DNA of 64,000 bases from the NCBI RefSeq assembly GCF_965118895.1, contig NZ_CBCPJJ010000002.1, positions 62,001 through 126,000 on the forward strand, written 5' to 3'. Every line of letters starts with the position of its first letter. Position 1 is the first letter of the stretch. The position numbers were made by a program, and so were the translations under genes. Under the pieces are notes generated by a model. It saw only the letters and a program-made list of their open reading frames with translations. It searched no databases and was not told the origin of the DNA. This DNA comes from Rahnella inusitata_A. Its GTDB lineage: Bacteria; Pseudomonadota; Gammaproteobacteria; Enterobacterales; Enterobacteriaceae. Shown in pieces: positions 35,952-44,452 of this stretch.

Positions 35952-36045
35952 TACAGCACTTTAGCGGTCGAACCCGCTGAGAACATTGCGCTGTAAGGAT
36001 TTATCAGTATGATGCCACGGGTGGCGTAAATAAAACGCTACAGAA

Positions 36046-36088
36046 GCTTCACCGGCAGGTGACAAAAATCTGCCAGTGAGGCTTTTTT
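36046..36088 (+). terminator. Terminator before aroL
   Basis: GCTTCACCGGCAG pairs with CTGCCAGTGAGGC (two wobble pairs) and is followed by six T. It separates the PmtA-like gene from the aroL promoter. Confidence 0.75.
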
Positions 36089-36091
36089 GTT

Positions 36092-36109
36092 GTACTATCT
36101 TGCGAGTAC
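36092..36109 (+). promoter_or_regulatory. Candidate TrpR box at aroL
   Basis: GTACTATCTTGCGAGTAC resembles the TrpR operator (G-A-A-C-T-A-G-T-T then A-A-C-T-A-G-T-A-C), matching 12 of 18 positions with the outer arms intact. E. coli aroL is repressed by TrpR and TyrR. No TyrR box was found with confidence. Confidence 0.4.
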
Positions 36110-36214
36110 GTTTTGGCGTCAGATCAGCAACTATTTTGACATTCATGCTTCAGGTAAATGATGGATTTTCATCAGATGAGCAACGAGGCTCCCGGGGAAT
36201 TAAGGACAGCGTTA

Positions 36215-36739
36215 ATGACACAACCCATTTTCATGGTAGGCGCGCGTGGCGCGGGTAAAACGACAGTTGGAAGTGCTCTGGCCAAAGTGCTGGGCTATAA
36301 ATTTGTCGATACCGATCTCTATCTGCTGCGCACCTCCGGGCTCAGCGTGGCCGATATCGTTGACCGTGAAGGCTGGGCGGGTTTCCGCCGTCGTGAAACT
36401 GAAACGCTGAAGGCGATAAGCTCGCCGCTGACCGTAATCGCCACCGGTGGTGGAGTGGTGTTGTCGGCGGAAAATCGTGATTTTATGCGCCAGACCGGCC
36501 CGGTGATTTATCTGCGTTCACCAGCCTCCACGCTGGCAAACCGTCTGGAAGATGCCCCGATGGAAGATCAGCGTCCGACGCTGACCGGTAAGCCGATCAC
36601 CGAAGAAATGATGCAGGTGCTGAACGAGCGCGAAGCGTTGTATCAGCAGGCCGCGCATCACGTTGTCGACGGTACGCAGGATCCGGCGCAGGTCGTCAAT
36701 GCCATCATGGATGCACTGGCATTGCCGATGGCACGCTGA
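36215..36739 (+). CDS. aroL: Shikimate kinase II
   Basis: AroL phosphorylates shikimate at position 3 with ATP in aromatic amino acid synthesis. The Walker A GARGAGKTT is at residues 9-17, the shikimate-binding DTD at about 32-34 and GGG(V) at about 79-82. The 174-aa length equals E. coli AroL. The start at 36215 has AAGGA 8 nt upstream; in-frame extension to 36158 is unlikely. Confidence 0.95.
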   Translation: MTQPIFMVGARGAGKTTVGSALAKVLGYKFVDTDLYLLRTSGLSVADIVDREGWAGFRRRETETLKAISSPLTVIATGGGVVLSAENRDFMRQTGPVIYLRSPASTLANRLEDAPMEDQRPTLTGKPITEEMMQVLNEREALYQQAAHHVVDGTQDPAQVVNAIMDALALPMAR

Positions 36740-36937
36740 CAGGCGTGATGATGTAAAACGACGAGTCCGGGTGGCTCGTTTTTTTATGTCTGCGGTGAGG
36801 GAAATATCCGAAAGCGTAAACAAAACGGGCCATATTAAGTGATCGGTGTCACATAGGGTGACTTATTGTCCTTACGAATAAATGGGAGTAATGTAATAAC
36901 TCAGGTGATTACTTTAACCTCCATTATGGACCCCACG

Positions 36938-37054
36938 ATGAAACCCCTGATGTCGTTCTTTCACCAGCACAGCAAAGCGATGCCGGCTGTCTGGTCGATC
37001 ACTATCATCCTCGTAGAAGCCTCTATTGCGTTGTATATTTTGCGCAATCTTTAA
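36938..37054 (+). CDS. Small single-TM protein of unknown function
   Basis: A 38-codon ORF begins MKPLMSFFHQHSKAMPAVW and ends in a hydrophobic helix (WSITIILVEASIALYIL). GGA lies about 9 nt before the ATG; in-frame ATG 36926 is an alternative. The layout (short basic start, one membrane helix, few residues after it) is typical of enterobacterial small membrane proteins. I do not recognise a named relative; E. coli has the unrelated yaiA in this place. Confidence 0.5.
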   Translation: MKPLMSFFHQHSKAMPAVWSITIILVEASIALYILRNL

Positions 37055-37239
37055 TCGCTATAATCTGCTGGGTTTGACGCGCTTCACCTCATAAATACTC
37101 GGCAATTCATTTCCCTTTCTCTTAAATAAATGGCTTTAGGATTATCTTTAAGCATATTTATTAAGTGGAATTTTATTCCGTCCAAAATAAACGCCTTGAC
37201 GCTGACACGTATCAGCACTATTTTTCAATTAACTTTACA

Positions 37240-37264
37240 GGAACCTTGTTCCGCATAATGGAAC
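37240..37264. promoter_or_regulatory. GGAAC palindrome before the IclR regulator
   Basis: GGAAC-CTT-GTTCC (37240-37252) followed by a third GGAAC (37260-37264), ending 10 bp before the regulator start. IclR-type regulators often bind such sites to control themselves; this is inferred from place and symmetry. Confidence 0.4.
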
Positions 37265-37274
37265 TCTTCTCTTT

Positions 37275-38066
37275 ATGAGCACTTTAGAGAATGCGACGGC
37301 AGTACTGAAGTTATTTTCAAGGCAGGGCGTCAGCCAGGGGCATCCGGGGCTGTCATTTAGCGATGTGGTGAGCAATTTAGCCTTGCCAAAAAGTACCGTT
37401 TCCCGATTGTTAATGACCATGGAAAGTGAAGGCTTATTAGAGCGCGATCCGGACAGTCGTTTATATCGAATCGGAAAATTATTACTGGCGATATCCAGCC
37501 ACTATTTATCGACGCCGCTGGTCGATGCGACAACGCCGTATATGACGCAGCTGAGTCAGCTGACGCAGTGCACTGGCTATGTGTCGATGCTCGAAGGCTG
37601 CGAGATAATGATCATGCGGATGTTCCCCGGCAGAACCTATCTGCAGGTGGTGACACCGGCGGGTAGTTTATTACCGGCGCATGAAACGGCCATTGGCCGG
37701 GCGATTCTGGCGCGCTACAGCGACGACGAAGTTCGCGAACGGTATCGCGGCGCGTATCAGGTCAAATCGGCCAATTCGCCGAAAAGTATCGATTTATTAT
37801 TAGTGCGGCTGGCTGAAATCCGGCAAACCGGTTTGTCTTTTGCCAATAACGAAACGTTGCAGGGGATCAGTTCTTTAGCGACCAGCATTTTTAATAAGCA
37901 CAGAAATGAGATTGTGGGGTTGGGCCTGTCTTTCTCTTCGCCCGCCGAAGGAAAGGGCATACCGGATGGAATAAAGGACGGCCTCACCGCCGTGACCCGA
38001 AAAATTGCTGAAAAGCTCGGTGATGATGACTGGATTAACGATCAGCATCTTCCCGGCTTGCAGTAA
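37275..38066 (+). CDS. IclR family transcriptional regulator
   Basis: The 263-aa protein has an N-terminal winged helix-turn-helix (residues 5-70; LSFSDVVSNLALPKSTVSRLLMTMESEGLL) and the C-terminal IclR effector domain with the HETAIGRAILA signature. It stands between aroL and aroM, which are close together in E. coli, and no obvious catabolic target gene is next to it. Ligand unknown. Confidence 0.88.
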   Translation: MSTLENATAVLKLFSRQGVSQGHPGLSFSDVVSNLALPKSTVSRLLMTMESEGLLERDPDSRLYRIGKLLLAISSHYLSTPLVDATTPYMTQLSQLTQCTGYVSMLEGCEIMIMRMFPGRTYLQVVTPAGSLLPAHETAIGRAILARYSDDEVRERYRGAYQVKSANSPKSIDLLLVRLAEIRQTGLSFANNETLQGISSLATSIFNKHRNEIVGLGLSFSSPAEGKGIPDGIKDGLTAVTRKIAEKLGDDDWINDQHLPGLQ

Positions 38067-38230
38067 ACGCATCAGGCAACTGATGCAGAAAGTGAAGTGA
38101 GTACCAGACCGACACCAGGGCTTATTGTTAGCCAGCACTAAACAATGACTGTTCCACGATGAACAGCGTTCGTAACCGTTTTTAGCTCATGCGCTTTTGC
38201 GCCGGTTACGTGGTTTAAGAGGACTTTGTG

Positions 38231-38326
38231 ATGAGTGTACAAAACACATTTACGATATCTGCGTTTTATCCTTCCTTGCGTCATTCAGGGGTGACCGACC
38301 TGAATGGCCGGACATCCCGCTTATGA
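38231..38326 (+). CDS. 31-codon leader ORF overlapping aroM
   Basis: ATG 38231 has AGAGGA about 7 nt upstream (AAGAGGACTTTGTG-ATG), a better ribosome site than that of aroM. The ORF ends with TGA at 38324-38326, sharing four bases with the aroM start (ATGA). The peptide (MSVQNTFTISAFYPSLRHSG...) has no signal or known motif. Translational coupling to aroM is the likely role. Confidence 0.45.
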   Translation: MSVQNTFTISAFYPSLRHSGVTDLNGRTSRL

Positions 38327-39000
38327 TGACTTCTTTTGCTACCCTCACCATTGGACAGGCGCCGCGCAGCGATATAACACCGCTGCTGATGGCGCATCTG
38401 CCGGACGAACCCGTCACGCACGTCGGGTTACTGGACGGTCTTAGCCGGGAGCAAATTGAGCAGCGTTATGCGCCGCAAGAGGGCGAAGCTGTGCTGGTGG
38501 CACTGTTGCTGGATGGTTCGCAGGTTTTACTTGCTGCGGCCGGCGCCGAGCGAGGATTGCAGGAAAAAATCTACCAGCTGGAAGCGCAGGGATGTGCCAC
38601 CATTCTGCTGCTGTGCGGTGGGGAATTCAGCGGCTTACACGCCGACAGTGCATTGCTTATCGAACCGGAGCGGATGATCCCGCCACTGATTGGCGCGATG
38701 GTCGGAACGCATCGGGCAGGCATTGTGGTGCCGGTGGAATCCCAGATTGGCTGGCAAACGAATAAATGGCGCAAGCTGGAACAGGCACCGTGTTTTGCAG
38801 TGGCGAGCCCGTATTTACCTGATGACCAGGCACTGACTGACGCGGCGATGCGCTTTGCTGAGCAGGGCGCGGAAGTGGTGGTGCTTGATTGCTTCGGCTA
38901 CAACCATCATCACGTTGAAGTGTTAGAACAGCATCTCGATATTCCTGTATTACTGGCGAATGTGCTGATGGTGCAACTGGCGGCTGAACTGGTGGCATAA
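38323..39000 (+). CDS. aroM: AroM family protein
   Basis: AroM is encoded near aroL in E. coli and its biochemical function is unknown. The 225-aa product (same length as E. coli) begins MMTSFATLTIGQAPRSDI, with RxD in the first loop, LLCGGEF and a C-terminal LDCFGYN, and resembles the aspartate/glutamate racemase-like fold. The start at 38323 is fixed by family alignment; upstream in-frame codons are not AroM-like. It overlaps the small leader ORF. Confidence 0.92.
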   Translation: MMTSFATLTIGQAPRSDITPLLMAHLPDEPVTHVGLLDGLSREQIEQRYAPQEGEAVLVALLLDGSQVLLAAAGAERGLQEKIYQLEAQGCATILLLCGGEFSGLHADSALLIEPERMIPPLIGAMVGTHRAGIVVPVESQIGWQTNKWRKLEQAPCFAVASPYLPDDQALTDAAMRFAEQGAEVVVLDCFGYNHHHVEVLEQHLDIPVLLANVLMVQLAAELVA

Positions 39001-39179
39001 CCGGGGTTGTGTGCGGGCGTGACTCCCCACAATGGCACTGTGCAGACGTAAAATCAAATCAGTCATTGCGGTTTGCGGGCGGTGTCGCCGGGTGGGGAGA
39101 AAGCTATAATAATCAGTGACAGCGGCGGGTTTTTGCCCCTAATATGAAACCTCTGAAAATTATCGCTAAGGGCCAATCT

Positions 39180-39470
39180 ATGTTGAAAAATAATGAGTAT
39201 TTTGACGGGAAAGTAAAATCGATTGGTTTTGACAGCGAAAGTACGGGTGCCGCCAGCGTTGGCGTGATGGCCGTTGGCGAATACACGTTTAGCACGGCAA
39301 AACCGGAAGAAATGACGGTCATCAGTGGTTCACTGAAAGTGCTGATCCCAGGTTCTCCGGACTGGCAGGTCTTTAAGCCCGGCGAAACGTTCTACATTCC
39401 GGGTAAAAGCGAATTCAACCTGCAGGTCGGCGAAACCACTTCGTACCTGTGTAAGTATCTGAGTAAATAA
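39180..39470 (+). CDS. ppnP: Pyrimidine/purine nucleoside phosphorylase
   Basis: PpnP (YaiE) is a small cupin that phosphorolyses many nucleosides to base and ribose 1-phosphate. The 96-aa protein begins MLKNNEYFDGKVKSIGFDSESTG and carries the PEEMTVISG and GETFYIPGKSEFNLQV cupin strands. The position after aroM and before rdgC is as in E. coli. An in-frame start at 39144 is less likely. Confidence 0.93.
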   Translation: MLKNNEYFDGKVKSIGFDSESTGAASVGVMAVGEYTFSTAKPEEMTVISGSLKVLIPGSPDWQVFKPGETFYIPGKSEFNLQVGETTSYLCKYLSK

Positions 39471-39496
39471 ACCGTTCAGACACAGTACCAATAGAA

Positions 39497-39520
39497 AAGG
39501 CGCCAATGAGCGCCTTTTTT
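39497..39520. terminator. Terminator between ppnP and rdgC
   Basis: AAGGCGC, loop CAATGA, GCGCCTTTTTT; convergent genes share the site. Confidence 0.88.
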
Positions 39521-39538
39521 ACATCCGGAGTTTGCCCG

Positions 39539-40453
39539 TTATTTTTGGGCTTCGCCGCCCAGCGCTTCGATCAGGTTTTGAATCAGCGCTGCCAGTTCAC
39601 CGGTCATCAGGATGAAATCCGCATCGAAGCGACCAGCGAAATCTTCGCGGTCGATATCTTCGTTTTGATCGCGGATCACATCGCTGAATTTCAGACGCTT
39701 GATGCTGCCGTCATCGGCCAGCACCACGGCGATACGTTCCTGCCAGTCCACCGCCAGTTTGGTTACCAGTTTGCCATTTTCAATGTGCGTGGCGATTTCG
39801 TCACTGACCAGCGCCTGTTTTTTACAGCGGATCACGCCGCCTTCTTCCAGAATCGCTTTCAGCTCAGCTTCATCCTGCAACGTGAAACCGGCTGGGGTAA
39901 CGCCTGAACGCACCCATTCGGTCAGCGTCAGTTCGATCGGGCTTTCCATGGTCAGCGGCACCACCGGCAGCGAGCCGAGGCTTTTGCGCAGCAGTGCCAG
40001 CATATCTTCTGCTTTCTTGGCGCTGGTAGCATCGACCATAATCAGGCCGTTAACGGTGTCGATCCACATGAAGGTCTGGCTGTAGCGGCTGAAGGCGCGT
40101 GGCATCAGGCTGTGCAGCACTTCATCTTTCAGGGAATCTTTTTCGGTTTTCTTCAGCTTGCGATGCTGTTCACCTTCGAGCTGGTCGATCTTGGCCTGTA
40201 ACTCCTGCTTGATCACCGGAGAAGGCAGAATTTTTTCTTCTTTACGGGCGCAGATGAGGATCTGGCCGCCGTTGACGTGAGTCAGCGCGTCGCCACCGTG
40301 GGAACCCATCGGTGAAACCCAGCCGGTTTTCGCCATGTCCTGGCTGCCGCACGGGGTAAAGGTGAAAGCGCTGAGCTGTTTTTCCATTTCGTCAGCAGAT
40401 AACGAAACTTCACGGCTCAAACGGTATACCAACAAATTCTTAAACCATAACAT
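39539..40453 (-). CDS. rdgC: Recombination-associated protein RdgC
   Basis: RdgC is a ring-forming DNA-binding protein that limits RecA filament formation. The 304-aa protein begins MLWFKNLLVYRLSREVSLSADEMEKQL and matches E. coli RdgC over its length. The start at 40453 follows that alignment; 41 upstream codons are open but not RdgC-like. Divergent from mak. Confidence 0.95.
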   Translation of the reverse strand: MLWFKNLLVYRLSREVSLSADEMEKQLSAFTFTPCGSQDMAKTGWVSPMGSHGGDALTHVNGGQILICARKEEKILPSPVIKQELQAKIDQLEGEQHRKLKKTEKDSLKDEVLHSLMPRAFSRYSQTFMWIDTVNGLIMVDATSAKKAEDMLALLRKSLGSLPVVPLTMESPIELTLTEWVRSGVTPAGFTLQDEAELKAILEEGGVIRCKKQALVSDEIATHIENGKLVTKLAVDWQERIAVVLADDGSIKRLKFSDVIRDQNEDIDREDFAGRFDADFILMTGELAALIQNLIEALGGEAQK

Positions 40454-40662
40454 GGCGTTATCCCTGTCCCGGCGCACTCGTGGTACGCTGATTAAATGAA
40501 TACAGGGCGGCATGATACCCAATTGGGCGTCAGCCGTCGTTAAGAAATCGCCCCTGTGCGAAACATTGCATAACACCTTATTCTGGTGGTTGCCGCTTCA
40601 GGCTTCTAAACTGGATTAAAGATAAAAAACTGACCCTACCCGATGTGACAGGAGAAGAAAAC

Positions 40663-41583
40663 GTGCGAATTGGCATTGATTTAGGTGGCACAAAAATAGA
40701 AGTCATCGCGTTATCCGACGAAGGCCGCGAGCTGTTTCGTAAACGCGTGGACACGCCAAGGAATGATTACGAACGCACGCTGAAAGCGATTGAAGGACTG
40801 GTGCTGGATGCAGAGAAGGCCACCGGCCAGCGTGGCAGCGTCGGTCTGGGTATTCCCGGCACGCTTTCTCCGTTCACCGGTAAAGTGAAAAATTCAAATT
40901 CGGTATGGCTCAACGGCCAGCAGCTGGATGAAGATCTGGCGCTGCTGCTCAACCGCGAAGTGCACATTGCCAACGACGCCAACTGCCTGGCGGTGTCTGA
41001 AGCCACCGACGGCGCTGGCGCAGGCCGTAATACGGTGTTTGCAGTGATCATCGGCACCGGCTGCGGTTCCGGTGTGGCGCTGCACGGTGCTGCGCACGCG
41101 GGTGGTAACGGCAATGCCGGTGAATGGGGGCACAATCCGTTGCCGTGGCAGGATGAAGAGGAAAGACAGTTTGCCAGCGACGTGCCGTGTTATTGCGGAA
41201 AATCAGGCTGCGTCGAGACGTTCGTTTCGGGCACGGGTTTTGCGGAAGATTATTTCCGTCTGTCCGGCCAGCGGCTGAAGGGGCCAGAGATTATTACGCT
41301 GGTGGAACAGGGCGATGAAACAGCGGAGCTGGCGCTGGGGCGTTATGAACGTCGTCTGGCGAAAGCACTGGCAAACGTGGTGAATATTCTCGATCCCGAC
41401 GCGATTGTGCTCGGCGGTGGCATGAGCAATGTCGATCGCCTGTATGACACCGTTCCGCTGCTGGTGAAGCAATGGGTGTTTGGCGGCGAATGCGAAACGC
41501 CGATCCTCAAAGCCGTTCACGGCGATTCCAGCGGCGTACGCGGTGCGGCATGGCTGTGGCCGCAGTCGAGGTTTGCGCTTTAA
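40663..41583 (+). CDS. mak: Fructokinase (ROK family)
   Basis: Mak phosphorylates fructose (and weakly mannose) with ATP. The 306-aa ROK protein has the phosphate loop GIDLGGTKIE near residue 4, the sugar-binding GEWGHNPL and the zinc-binding CYCGKSGCVETF (His and three Cys). Start GTG 40663 has AGGAG 9 nt upstream and matches E. coli MRIGIDLGGTK. Confidence 0.94.
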   Translation: MRIGIDLGGTKIEVIALSDEGRELFRKRVDTPRNDYERTLKAIEGLVLDAEKATGQRGSVGLGIPGTLSPFTGKVKNSNSVWLNGQQLDEDLALLLNREVHIANDANCLAVSEATDGAGAGRNTVFAVIIGTGCGSGVALHGAAHAGGNGNAGEWGHNPLPWQDEEERQFASDVPCYCGKSGCVETFVSGTGFAEDYFRLSGQRLKGPEIITLVEQGDETAELALGRYERRLAKALANVVNILDPDAIVLGGGMSNVDRLYDTVPLLVKQWVFGGECETPILKAVHGDSSGVRGAAWLWPQSRFAL

Positions 41584-41650
41584 TCGTTTTTAATTCTCTG
41601 AGAAAGTCTCGGGCGCGGAATTTGCAAAAATACCGCGCCCGTTCTTTCAG

Positions 41651-42472
41651 TCAGAGCGCCATCTCCCGCTTAAACACTTCCAGCGTATGCGCCTTCACGC
41701 GGATAAATTCCGGGTGGCTCATTATTTCTGAACCGCGCGGGCGGGGCAGATCGAAGGGGACGATTTCCGCCACCTGCGTCGGGCGTCGCGTGAGCAGTAA
41801 GATTTCATCCGCCAGAAATACCGCATCCTCCAGATCGTGAGAGACAATCAGCATAGTGACGCCGGTCGCCAGCTGCACTTCCTGCAATTTATCGCGAATA
41901 AATAGCGTCATTTCGAAATCCAGCGCCGAGAAAGGCTCGTCGAGGAACATGACTTCCGGCCGCGTCGCCAGTGCGCGCATGATGCACACGGTTTGCTGCT
42001 GCCCGCCGGAAAGCTCGTACGGATAACGTTTAAGATCGAAGCGGATATCAAACATCTGCGTCAGTTCATCGACGCGGGCGTTCACGTCGGCCTTACTCAT
42101 GCCCTTGCGCACCAGCGGATAGGCGATGTTGGCACGTGCACTCATCCACGGAAACAGCGCATCGCGGTAGTTTTGAAACACATAGCCGATAGTCGTCTGC
42201 GCCAGCGTTTTGCCGTCGAAAAGAATGTCGCCTTTGTCTACCGGGATAAGTCCGGCGATCATATTCATTAAAGTAGATTTCCCGCAGCCGTTCGGCCCGA
42301 AGATCGACACAATTTTGCCGCGCGGCAGATCCAGATTCAGATCCGTATACAACGGCTGCCCGGCAAAGGCTTTGGTCAGCCCGCGAATAGTGACATGGGT
42401 ATCCGGGCGCGTGGCGTACTGCGGCAGCTGAGGGCCCTTGTAATCCGGTTTCAGCGAGAGAGGTTGCGTCAT
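41651..42472 (-). CDS. ABC transporter ATP-binding protein (SsuB/TauB/NrtD type)
   Basis: The 273-aa ATPase has Walker A GPNGCGKST, the signature LSGGQQQ, Walker B VMFLDEPFSALD and the H-loop IVSHD. It is last in a three-gene operon (binding protein, permease, ATPase) of the nitrate/sulfonate/taurine class. Its start overlaps the permease stop by four bases (ATGA). Substrate is not readable from the ATPase. Confidence 0.9.
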   Translation of the reverse strand: MTQPLSLKPDYKGPQLPQYATRPDTHVTIRGLTKAFAGQPLYTDLNLDLPRGKIVSIFGPNGCGKSTLMNMIAGLIPVDKGDILFDGKTLAQTTIGYVFQNYRDALFPWMSARANIAYPLVRKGMSKADVNARVDELTQMFDIRFDLKRYPYELSGGQQQTVCIMRALATRPEVMFLDEPFSALDFEMTLFIRDKLQEVQLATGVTMLIVSHDLEDAVFLADEILLLTRRPTQVAEIVPFDLPRPRGSEIMSHPEFIRVKAHTLEVFKREMAL

Positions 42473-43233
42473 GCTTTGCTACTCCAGTGGACGGTTTTTT
42501 TCTCGATCAGTAAAAAAGCCAGATTCAGTAAATAACCCAGTGCGCCGGTGATAAGGATCGAGGCGTACATGTCTTTGATATTGAAGACCTGCTGCGCGTC
42601 AATAATCCGATGCCCGAGGCCGGTTTCCGAACCAATAAACATTTCGGCGACGATAACGATCACCAGCGCGATCGACACACCGGTGCGCAGGCCGACGAAC
42701 GTCTGCGCCAGACTTTCCATCAGCAGGATGTCTTTGAAAATATGCCAGCGGGAAATGCCCATCACTTTGGCCGCCATCAGGCGGGTTTTCTTGGCATTCA
42801 TTACGCCGTAGGCGCTGTTGAACAGGATGACCAGTACAGCGGCAAAGGCGGCGATGGCGATTTTGTTAGCGTCAGTGATCCCGAAAATCAGCATGAACAG
42901 CGGGATCAGCGCCGATGACGGCGTCGAACGGAAGAAGTCGATCAGAAACTCCAGGCTGCGATACACCTTTTCGTTGCTGCCTAAAATCACGCCGAGCGGG
43001 ACGCCAATCACCGCCGCGAAGCCAAAGGCCACCAGTGTGCGATACAGCGTCGCGCCGATGTCAGTGCGCATTGAGACATCCGAAAACGACTGGAACATGA
43101 AGCCCAGCGTTTCGACGGGCGAAGGCAGCAGCACCGGATTCAGCCATTTGGCGCTTACCGCCAGTTGCCAGAACAGAAACAGCAGCACCGGCCCAATCAG
43201 CGGCAATAATCTCGAAGACCAACGTGACGTCAT
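42469..43233 (-). CDS. ABC transporter permease (SsuC/TauC/NrtB type)
   Basis: The 254-aa protein has about six membrane helices and the cytoplasmic EAA-like loop (AKVMGISRWHIFKDILL) of binding-protein-dependent permeases. It lies between the ATPase and the binding-protein gene in the operon. The gene is inserted between mak and sbcC, which neighbour each other in E. coli. Confidence 0.9.
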   Translation of the reverse strand: MTSRWSSRLLPLIGPVLLFLFWQLAVSAKWLNPVLLPSPVETLGFMFQSFSDVSMRTDIGATLYRTLVAFGFAAVIGVPLGVILGSNEKVYRSLEFLIDFFRSTPSSALIPLFMLIFGITDANKIAIAAFAAVLVILFNSAYGVMNAKKTRLMAAKVMGISRWHIFKDILLMESLAQTFVGLRTGVSIALVIVIVAEMFIGSETGLGHRIIDAQQVFNIKDMYASILITGALGYLLNLAFLLIEKKTVHWSSKA

Positions 43234-43244
43234 ATTAACTCCCC

Positions 43245-44267
43245 TTATCCCTGATATATCAGCGAAGCGACATCCACCGGTTTGCTGAAGATTTTTCTTT
43301 CCGTAAAGACGTCATAAAATTTCTGGAACCATTGCAGGTTGTCGCCCTTTAGGTCGGGATACATCACGAAGCCGGGCAGTGGCACTTCTTTCACCAGCGC
43401 CGGTTCGATACTGGTATAACCCGCCACGTTTTCCCGCGCTTTGTCAGGATTGGCCGCAATAAATTCCACGGCTTTCTGATAGGCGGCGATAAACTTTTTC
43501 GCGGCGTCAGGATTATTTTGGATGAAAGTGGCGTTAAGCGCCGCTGCACCGCCGAACCACGGGGCATCGGCGTTACCGAGTACGTATTTGGAAATGACGC
43601 CGGTTTCCAGCGTGCGCGACAGGTGTTTCATACGCCCGACGGTGCCGGTCGGCTCCAGGGTATAAACGCCGTCAATTTGCCCGGCGGCAAGGGCTGGGGC
43701 GTGCTGACCGACGGGGAGTTCGATTACTGACGGATTAGTGAACCCGTTTTTCTCCAGAATGATTTTCGCCATGGTGACGTTCTGGATGCCTGGTCCGCAG
43801 GCGATTTTCTTGCCTTTCAGATCGGCAATGGTTTTCGCTGTGCTGTTCAGCGGTACCAGAAATTCATCTAAGACCAGCGTGTGATTGGAAGGATTCGAGC
43901 AGATGATTTTGAACAGGCCTGGCGACGTGATCGCGCCTAAACCCAATGCGCCTGTGGCCGTGCCGTTGGCACAGCCGTGGATCCTGCCGGTGATCATCCC
44001 TTCGACAATTTGCTGTGCACTGGCAAATTTGACGCCTTTGACGTTCAGCCCGGCCTCTTTGAAAAAGCCCTGTTCGAGCGCGACATACAACGGCAATCCG
44101 CCGACGATTGGCCAGTAGCCGATGCGAATTTCATCGTCGTCTGCGGCGAAAACGGTAGTGGGGATCATTCCGCCCAGCGTCATCACACCGCCGGTGATCG
44201 CCAGCCATTTCATCATCTGACGGCGTTGTTTATTGAACGGAAGGATTTCAGGTTTGTCGTTTTTCAT
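43245..44267 (-). CDS. ABC transporter substrate-binding protein, NMT1/SsuA-like, probable Tat export
   Basis: The 340-aa protein has an N-terminal RRQMMK motif at residues 15-20 before a hydrophobic stretch (WLAITGGVMTLGGMIP) and an AxA-type cleavage site near VFA, which looks like a twin-arginine signal. The mature part begins EIRIGYWPIVGGLPLYVALEQGFFKEAGL, typical of the nitrate/sulfonate/thiamine-precursor binding family. First gene of the operon; a 16-bp palindrome lies 30 bp upstream. Sulfonates, nitrate or pyrimidine precursors are possible ligands. Confidence 0.86.
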   Translation of the reverse strand: MKNDKPEILPFNKQRRQMMKWLAITGGVMTLGGMIPTTVFAADDDEIRIGYWPIVGGLPLYVALEQGFFKEAGLNVKGVKFASAQQIVEGMITGRIHGCANGTATGALGLGAITSPGLFKIICSNPSNHTLVLDEFLVPLNSTAKTIADLKGKKIACGPGIQNVTMAKIILEKNGFTNPSVIELPVGQHAPALAAGQIDGVYTLEPTGTVGRMKHLSRTLETGVISKYVLGNADAPWFGGAAALNATFIQNNPDAAKKFIAAYQKAVEFIAANPDKARENVAGYTSIEPALVKEVPLPGFVMYPDLKGDNLQWFQKFYDVFTERKIFSKPVDVASLIYQG

Positions 44268-44297
44268 CGGCGTTCCCCTTGGCTGTTATGCAGGCTG

Positions 44298-44313
44298 TGC
44301 AGCTTGTACTGCA
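44298..44313. promoter_or_regulatory. TGCAG-N6-CTGCA palindrome before the ABC operon
   Basis: TGCAG (44298-44302), CTTGTA and CTGCA (44309-44313) lie just upstream of the binding-protein gene; CTTGTA recurs at 44315-44320. Candidate operator, factor unknown. Confidence 0.35.
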
Positions 44314-44452
44314 ACTTGTATACATAACGTTAAGCACAGGGCGTGCCAGATCGGCGGTTTAACGAAATAACCGAATATTCATCAGGTTGTCAGGAGCGCG
44401 CGCACTGCAACGGTGCGATTTTTGTGCGGGTGCTCACAGAAAGGATCCACCA

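Noticed and set aside
39180..39470. In-frame upstream start at 39144 for ppnP
   Set aside because: The extra 12 residues are absent from the E. coli protein, whose start MLxxNEYFxGKVKSIGF matches ATG 39180.
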